This document shows, in pieces, positions 60,165 through 64,000 of a stretch of 64,000 nt of DNA (position 1 is its first letter; each line of letters starts with the position of its first letter). Source of the DNA: Candidatus Rhabdochlamydia oedothoracis (GTDB lineage Bacteria > Chlamydiota > Chlamydiia > Chlamydiales > Rhabdochlamydiaceae); NCBI RefSeq assembly GCF_019453995.1, contig NZ_CP075587.1, positions 1,798,001 to 1,862,000 on the forward strand, read 5' to 3'. The position numbers and the translations under genes are program-made. The notes under the pieces were generated by a model that did no database searches, had not been told where the DNA came from, and worked only from the letters and a program-made list of their open reading frames with translations.

Positions 60165-61029
60165 GAGCCTGTTTAAACTCTTTTCAAAAGTAGAGCAATA
60201 AAAGCAAGAACCACCTATTCAGGCTTGTATGTAGTTTTCTTTCGCAATTTTTCCATAGCCTGCGACATTTTTCTATCCACGCAAAAGAACGCTCTACAAC
60301 CCATCTTTTGGGAATAACTGTAAAAGTATGAAGTGTATTTCTTTTGGCTATTTCTACTATACATCCTAATATCTCCTGCACACTCTTTGCAAATTTTTCT
60401 CCAGAATATCCTCCATCTGCTAAAACATTTTTTACACCGAACAAATGGTTTTTATGTAGTGAAAATGCTTCTATACATCCATTTCTGTCAGTGATATTAG
60501 CGGTGGTAATGTGAATCGCATGAGGAAGCCCTTGGGTATCGACTGCTATATGTCTTTTTATTCCTGATATTTTTTCCCTGCATCATATCCTTATCTTCTC
60601 CGCTGTATCAGTATTTTTAACACTTTGAGCATCAATAATTACAAAGCTTGTTTTCTCTTTCCGACCACTGCTTTTTCTGACCTCGCCAACCAATTTTTTT
60701 TAAAACTATTTCAAGAATACTCTTAGAATTTTTATCATCTTTTTTATTCCAAAGATGGAAATAATAATAACATAATTCCCATTTAGGATAATCTATGGGT
60801 AACATACGCCACTGGCAACCACTTGTTAAAATGTACAAAATTCCACAAAAAATATCATATAGATCAACTCTTCGTGGACGTGTTTTTTTGCGTGTAGACT
60901 CAAGTATTAGATGGATTTTGCTAAATTGTTTACGAGAAATATCGCTTGGATAAGAGCGGGTCATAACTACCTCCAAAGGTTTTATGAAAACTATCATTAT
61001 ACCTTAATGAAAAGATTTTAAACAGGCTC
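60165..61029 (-). mobile_element. IS5-family element (IS427-like), complete copy
   Basis: 865 bp with both terminal repeats, flanked by TTA (60162-60164 and 61030-61032). The insertion site in IS30 is the same base position as for the copy at 22661. orfA is 60632-60964. orfB (60184-60444 and beyond) is shifted by indels in the region 60570-60595. Confidence 0.92.
60632..60964 (-). CDS. IS5-family transposase orfA
   Basis: 110 residues, MTRSYPSDISRKQFSK, GGAGG before the start. Differs from other copies by a few residues (YPKWELCYYYFHLWNKK). The catalytic residues lie in orfB in another frame. Confidence 0.75.
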   Translation of the reverse strand: MTRSYPSDISRKQFSKIHLILESTRKKTRPRRVDLYDIFCGILYILTSGCQWRMLPIDYPKWELCYYYFHLWNKKDDKNSKSILEIVLKKIGWRGQKKQWSERENKLCNY

Positions 61030-61328
61030 TTAGATACGACTTCCAAGGATATGGAAAGGGTGGAAACTTATACTAAATAACAGACCTAGAAAGGCTCTCA
61101 ACTTCGAAACTCCACTAGAAGTGTTTAGGAGATTATCTACAAACATGCTATGCTCGGTTGCACAATAGATGTTTTTTCAAGTATTTATATGTTCTTTTTT
61201 GTGCACTTCGAGGTTGAAAGGGCCCTTCAAAGAACTCTATTCTAATTGTATAAATCTAAAAAAAGTTTCTTTTCTATAAATATTTCACTTAAAGATCTCC
61301 GGCTAGATTTCTAAAAACTTTCTTGGTT

Positions 61329-62468
61329 GGCCCTTTCAACCTTGAAGTGCACAAAAAAGAACATATAAATACTTGAAAAAACATCTATTGTGCACCCGAG
61401 CATAGCATGTTTGTAGATAATCTCGTAAACACTTCTAGTGGAGTTTCGAAGTTGAGAGCCTTTCTAGGTCTGTTATTTAGTAAAGTTTCCACCCTTTCTA
61501 TATCCTTGGAAGTCGTATCTAAAAAGCTTTGTGTTTTAGGAAAATATTGCCTAACTAGTCCGTTTGTATGCTCATTTAAGCCTCTTTCCCAAGAATGGTA
61601 GGGCGTTGCAAAGTAGAAGTCTGTCTCTAGCTCGAAACTAACCATTTGGTGATAGGCAAATTCTTTTCCGTTGTCTGCTGTTAATGTGTGTACAAAATCT
61701 TTGATAGGTTTAAGTTGTTCAATTAACGCTTGACTTACTTCCTCTGCAGTTTTATGAGAAACTTTGGCGAGCTTAGTTAGCTTGGAAGTTCTTTCTACCA
61801 TTGATACAATTACGCCTTTATGTCCTGCCCCTATGACTGTATCTAGTTCCCAGTCTCCTAAACGAGTCTTTTTTTCTACAATACAAGGCCGTTGCTTAAT
61901 ATCTATACGACCAGGCATGTTCCCTCTTCCAGAAGCTCCCTTTCTCTGCTTGTTATATTTTTTCCCTCGATGACGGAGCTCTCTATAAAGCTGTCCTCCC
62001 TGTCGTTTATCTTTCCAGATATGATTATAGATGGTCTCATGACTAACATGTTCTTTACCATGTCTTTTAAGCCATCCGGATATTTGTATAGGGCTCCATT
62101 GCAACTTGATTTTTTCTTCAATACGGGTAACTATTTGAGGAGTCATTTTTTTATTGGGCTGAGAATTTTTTCTAAGAAATGCTTTTTCTTGAGCTTGCTG
62201 ATGACGGTATCCTCGTTGCCCTTTATTTCTCTTAAGTTCCCTACTAATAGTGCTATGATGAACTTTTAGAATGTTTGCTATTGAGCTAGATGTATCTCCT
62301 CTAGCTTTTAAAATATAAATCTGACATCTTTGGTCATAGGTTAGGTGATGGTAGCCTTTAGGCAAGGTCTCTCCTTGTGTTTGATTGTTAAAAATCACAA
62401 TAGAGATTCTTTCATCGCCTGCCTATTCTTTTTTTAATTCTTCTGTGCACTTCAAACTTGAAAAGACT
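61329..62468 (-). mobile_element. IS30-family insertion sequence, copy 3
   Basis: 1140 bp with the same termini as copies 1 and 2 and a perfect 3-bp duplication GTT (61326-61328 and 62469-62471). It lies between the IS30 remnant and the second oppA gene. Confidence 0.95.
61385..62398 (-). CDS. IS30-family transposase
   Basis: 337 residues, identical to the copy 2 product. The helix-turn-helix and DDE motifs (LGDWELDTVIG, TLTADNGKEFA, GLNEHTNGLVRQYFP) are intact. GTG start. Probably active. Confidence 0.94.
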   Translation of the reverse strand: MIFNNQTQGETLPKGYHHLTYDQRCQIYILKARGDTSSSIANILKVHHSTISRELKRNKGQRGYRHQQAQEKAFLRKNSQPNKKMTPQIVTRIEEKIKLQWSPIQISGWLKRHGKEHVSHETIYNHIWKDKRQGGQLYRELRHRGKKYNKQRKGASGRGNMPGRIDIKQRPCIVEKKTRLGDWELDTVIGAGHKGVIVSMVERTSKLTKLAKVSHKTAEEVSQALIEQLKPIKDFVHTLTADNGKEFAYHQMVSFELETDFYFATPYHSWERGLNEHTNGLVRQYFPKTQSFLDTTSKDIERVETLLNNRPRKALNFETPLEVFTRLSTNMLCSGAQ

Positions 62469-62617
62469 GTTTAAAAAAACTTAAGAAAATAAAATTAACT
62501 TTCCCATTTTGAAACCATCCTTAGTTAAAATTAAATTACATCTTTATGATTTACAAATAATCTTATAAAAGATTATGCTCGCCCTTTTTTTGATACGTCA
62601 ATCTAAGGATATCTCCT

Positions 62618-64000
62618 ATGAAAAAGATGATATTTTTTCTATTTCTTATTGTTTCTACTTTTTTTTTCATTAAACGTCAAAATCTAGAGCGACAAACTCA
62701 AAAACTTCATTTACATATGAAAGCAGAGCCAAAAACAATGGATCCTCGTAAAGGAGGAGATTGGTATTCCTCGCAAATGCATTCTCTATTTTTTGAAGGA
62801 CTTGTAAAACTCTATCCAGACCAATGCTTTAAACTAGCTCAAGCCGAATCGTACGAAGTATCAGAGGATTATCTCATCTATACTTTTCACTTAAGAGATA
62901 CGGTTTGGTCTAATAACACTCCCGTTACGGCCTATGATTTTGAGCAGTCTTGGAAAGATATTTTAAATCCTAATTTTCCCTCCATGAATGCCCAATTATT
63001 TTATCCGATAAAAAACGCAGATTTAGCAAAAAAAGGACTTATTTCTCTTGATGAAGTAGGAATTAAAGCAGTAGATACAAAAACCCTTGTGATTACTTTA
63101 GAAAAGCCTACCCCTTATTTGATTAATTTGCTTTCTTTTTGTGTTTTTTCGCCTGTCAATATCAAAAATGATAGAGAAAATCCTAATTGGGCTCACTCTG
63201 CAGGCCCTAACTTTATATGCAATGGTCCTTTTGTATTAGAAAAATGGGAATATGGGGATGAAATTATTGCTACCTCTAATCCTCATTATAGAAAAACAGA
63301 AGATGTGCATTCAGAAAAAATTATCTTCCACATCGTTGAAAATGAAGCAACCACTTTACAAATGTTTGAAAAGGGTTTAGTGGACATCATTGGAGATTCT
63401 CTAACCTCTATTCCTTTAGAAGCCATTCCCGATCTAGAGAAAAAATGGAAAATTTCTAGAGAATCAACTCCTACTACTATGATCATTGCTTTCAATACTG
63501 ATAAAGCTCCTTTTCACCATTCTAAAATCCGTAGAGCTTTTAGCTTAAGCCTTAATCGTCAAGAACTAGTAGATAATATCGTCTATCAAGCAAGTTCCAT
63601 TGCAACAAATATGATTCCTCCTTTTTTAAAACAAAATCGCAACCGTTCTTTTTTTAAAGACAATGATGTAAGCCAAGCTAAGATCTTACTAGAAGAAGCA
63701 ATGGAAGAACTAGGCATTACTAAAGATGCCTTTGATGGGGTTACCTTATATTATCAATCTCTCTCTTCTACAACAAGCAAAGTCATGCAAACCATCCAAC
63801 AGCAGTGGTTAGATGCTTTAGGCATCTTTATTAAAATAGAATCTTTGGACTATAGAATTGTTGTGGATAGGCTAACAAGTGGAGATTATTTCATGTGTTA
63901 TACTCTTTGGAGCGCGATGTATCACGATCCCATGAGTATTCTTGAGAGATTCAAATATAGAACCTATGCGAAAAATTTTACAAATTGGGAAAATGCAGAA
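62618..64000 (+). CDS. oppA: Peptide ABC transporter substrate-binding protein, partial (runs off window)
   Basis: Second SBP family 5 protein; 461 codons lie within the window and the 3' end is beyond it. A short signal peptide or lipoprotein-like start (MKKMIFFLFLIVSTFFF) precedes AEPKTMDPRKGGDWYSSQMH, VWSNNTPVTAYDFEQSWKDI and NGPFVLEKWEYGDEI. It is clearly paralogous to the protein at 33557-35320 along its whole length (ILNPNFPSMN versus ILNPKFPSMG; KKGLISLDEVGIKA versus KKGLISLDQVGIKA). CTAAGGATATC gives a ribosome site before the ATG. The permease genes, if any, would lie downstream of the window. Confidence 0.9.
   Translation, partial: MKKMIFFLFLIVSTFFFIKRQNLERQTQKLHLHMKAEPKTMDPRKGGDWYSSQMHSLFFEGLVKLYPDQCFKLAQAESYEVSEDYLIYTFHLRDTVWSNNTPVTAYDFEQSWKDILNPNFPSMNAQLFYPIKNADLAKKGLISLDEVGIKAVDTKTLVITLEKPTPYLINLLSFCVFSPVNIKNDRENPNWAHSAGPNFICNGPFVLEKWEYGDEIIATSNPHYRKTEDVHSEKIIFHIVENEATTLQMFEKGLVDIIGDSLTSIPLEAIPDLEKKWKISRESTPTTMIIAFNTDKAPFHHSKIRRAFSLSLNRQELVDNIVYQASSIATNMIPPFLKQNRNRSFFKDNDVSQAKILLEEAMEELGITKDAFDGVTLYYQSLSSTTSKVMQTIQQQWLDALGIFIKIESLDYRIVVDRLTSGDYFMCYTLWSAMYHDPMSILERFKYRTYAKNFTNWENAE

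Larger units (their letters stand above)
59977..61224 (+). mobile_element. Old IS30 remnant, plus orientation, split by IS5
   Basis: 59977-60164 and 61033-61224 are adjacent IS30 sequence (CAGCAGACAACGGAAAAGAA... and GATACGACTTCCAAGG...GGTTGAAAGGGCC) once the IS5 and its TTA duplication are removed. The left 60% of the IS30 is lost. Frames are broken (for example, GGACTTAGTTAGGC). Confidence 0.88.

Overview
The window is a low-GC chromosome segment of a member of the Chlamydiae, most likely an environmental, IS-rich lineage such as Rhabdochlamydia (genus is inference). The evidence is a set of chlamydial hallmark genes and gene orders: a znuABC-like cluster next to rplU-rpmA-obgE; tsp next to rpsL-rpsG-fusA-rpsJ with no tuf; rodA-birA-nifU-nifS-gpmA-rluB; the DUF47/pit phosphate pair; a DUF2709-like gene with tsaE and a dnaQ-like exonuclease; an ATP/ADP translocase of the energy-parasite type; and sppA-polA-coaE-rho. 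Two tRNA genes (Ser-GGA, Phe-GAA) are present.

Layout: 1-706 IS5-family copy; 732-818 tRNA-Ser; 1018-3407 metal ABC transporter; 3410-3685 two tiny basic ORFs; 3830-5521 rplU-rpmA-obgE; 5534-8673 nested IS wreckage (IS30 in IS110, followed by an inversion); 8719-10152 repeat protein of unknown function; 10374 tRNA-Phe; 10503-12497 Tsp protease; 12620-16190 str-type operon; 16446-17549 TraB/GumN-like protein; 17578-19779 nested MITE, IS30 and IS5; 19779-22459 lipoprotein, hypothetical, rodA and birA; 22466-24337 IS30 fragment with IS5 and IS630; 24346-26910 nifU-nifS-gpmA; 27054-28642 IS remnants; 28694-31582 rluB and phosphate uptake; 31627-33544 MITE and IS110; 33557-35320 OppA; 35513-37846 IS remnants; 37893-42950 potD, epmB, argS, ldh; 43399-48833 informational and energy genes; 49202-50212 IS5; 50226-53575 redox and membrane genes; 53815-59929 sppA-polA-coaE-rho and a hypothetical; 59977-62468 IS; 62618 to the edge, a second OppA.

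Roughly a quarter of the window is mobile DNA. Three IS30 copies (1140 bp each, with 3-bp duplications) are nearly identical and therefore recent. IS5-family copies (about 865 bp, TNA target) are common. An IS110 element has subterminal inverted repeats and a structured 5' leader that may be a bridge-RNA-type guide. Two TA-flanked MITE families (149 bp and 107 bp) and remnants of IS630, ISAs1, IS3 and a second IS5 subgroup are also present. Many junctions are precise enough to reconstruct the order of insertion and one inversion.

The genes fit an intracellular parasite that imports metals, peptides, polyamines, phosphate and ATP from its host. The best leads for new biology are the structured IS110 leader, a cysteine-desulfurase homologue lacking both catalytic residues, the tandem tiny basic ORFs, the repeat protein at 8719-10152, and a probably leaderless rluB mRNA.
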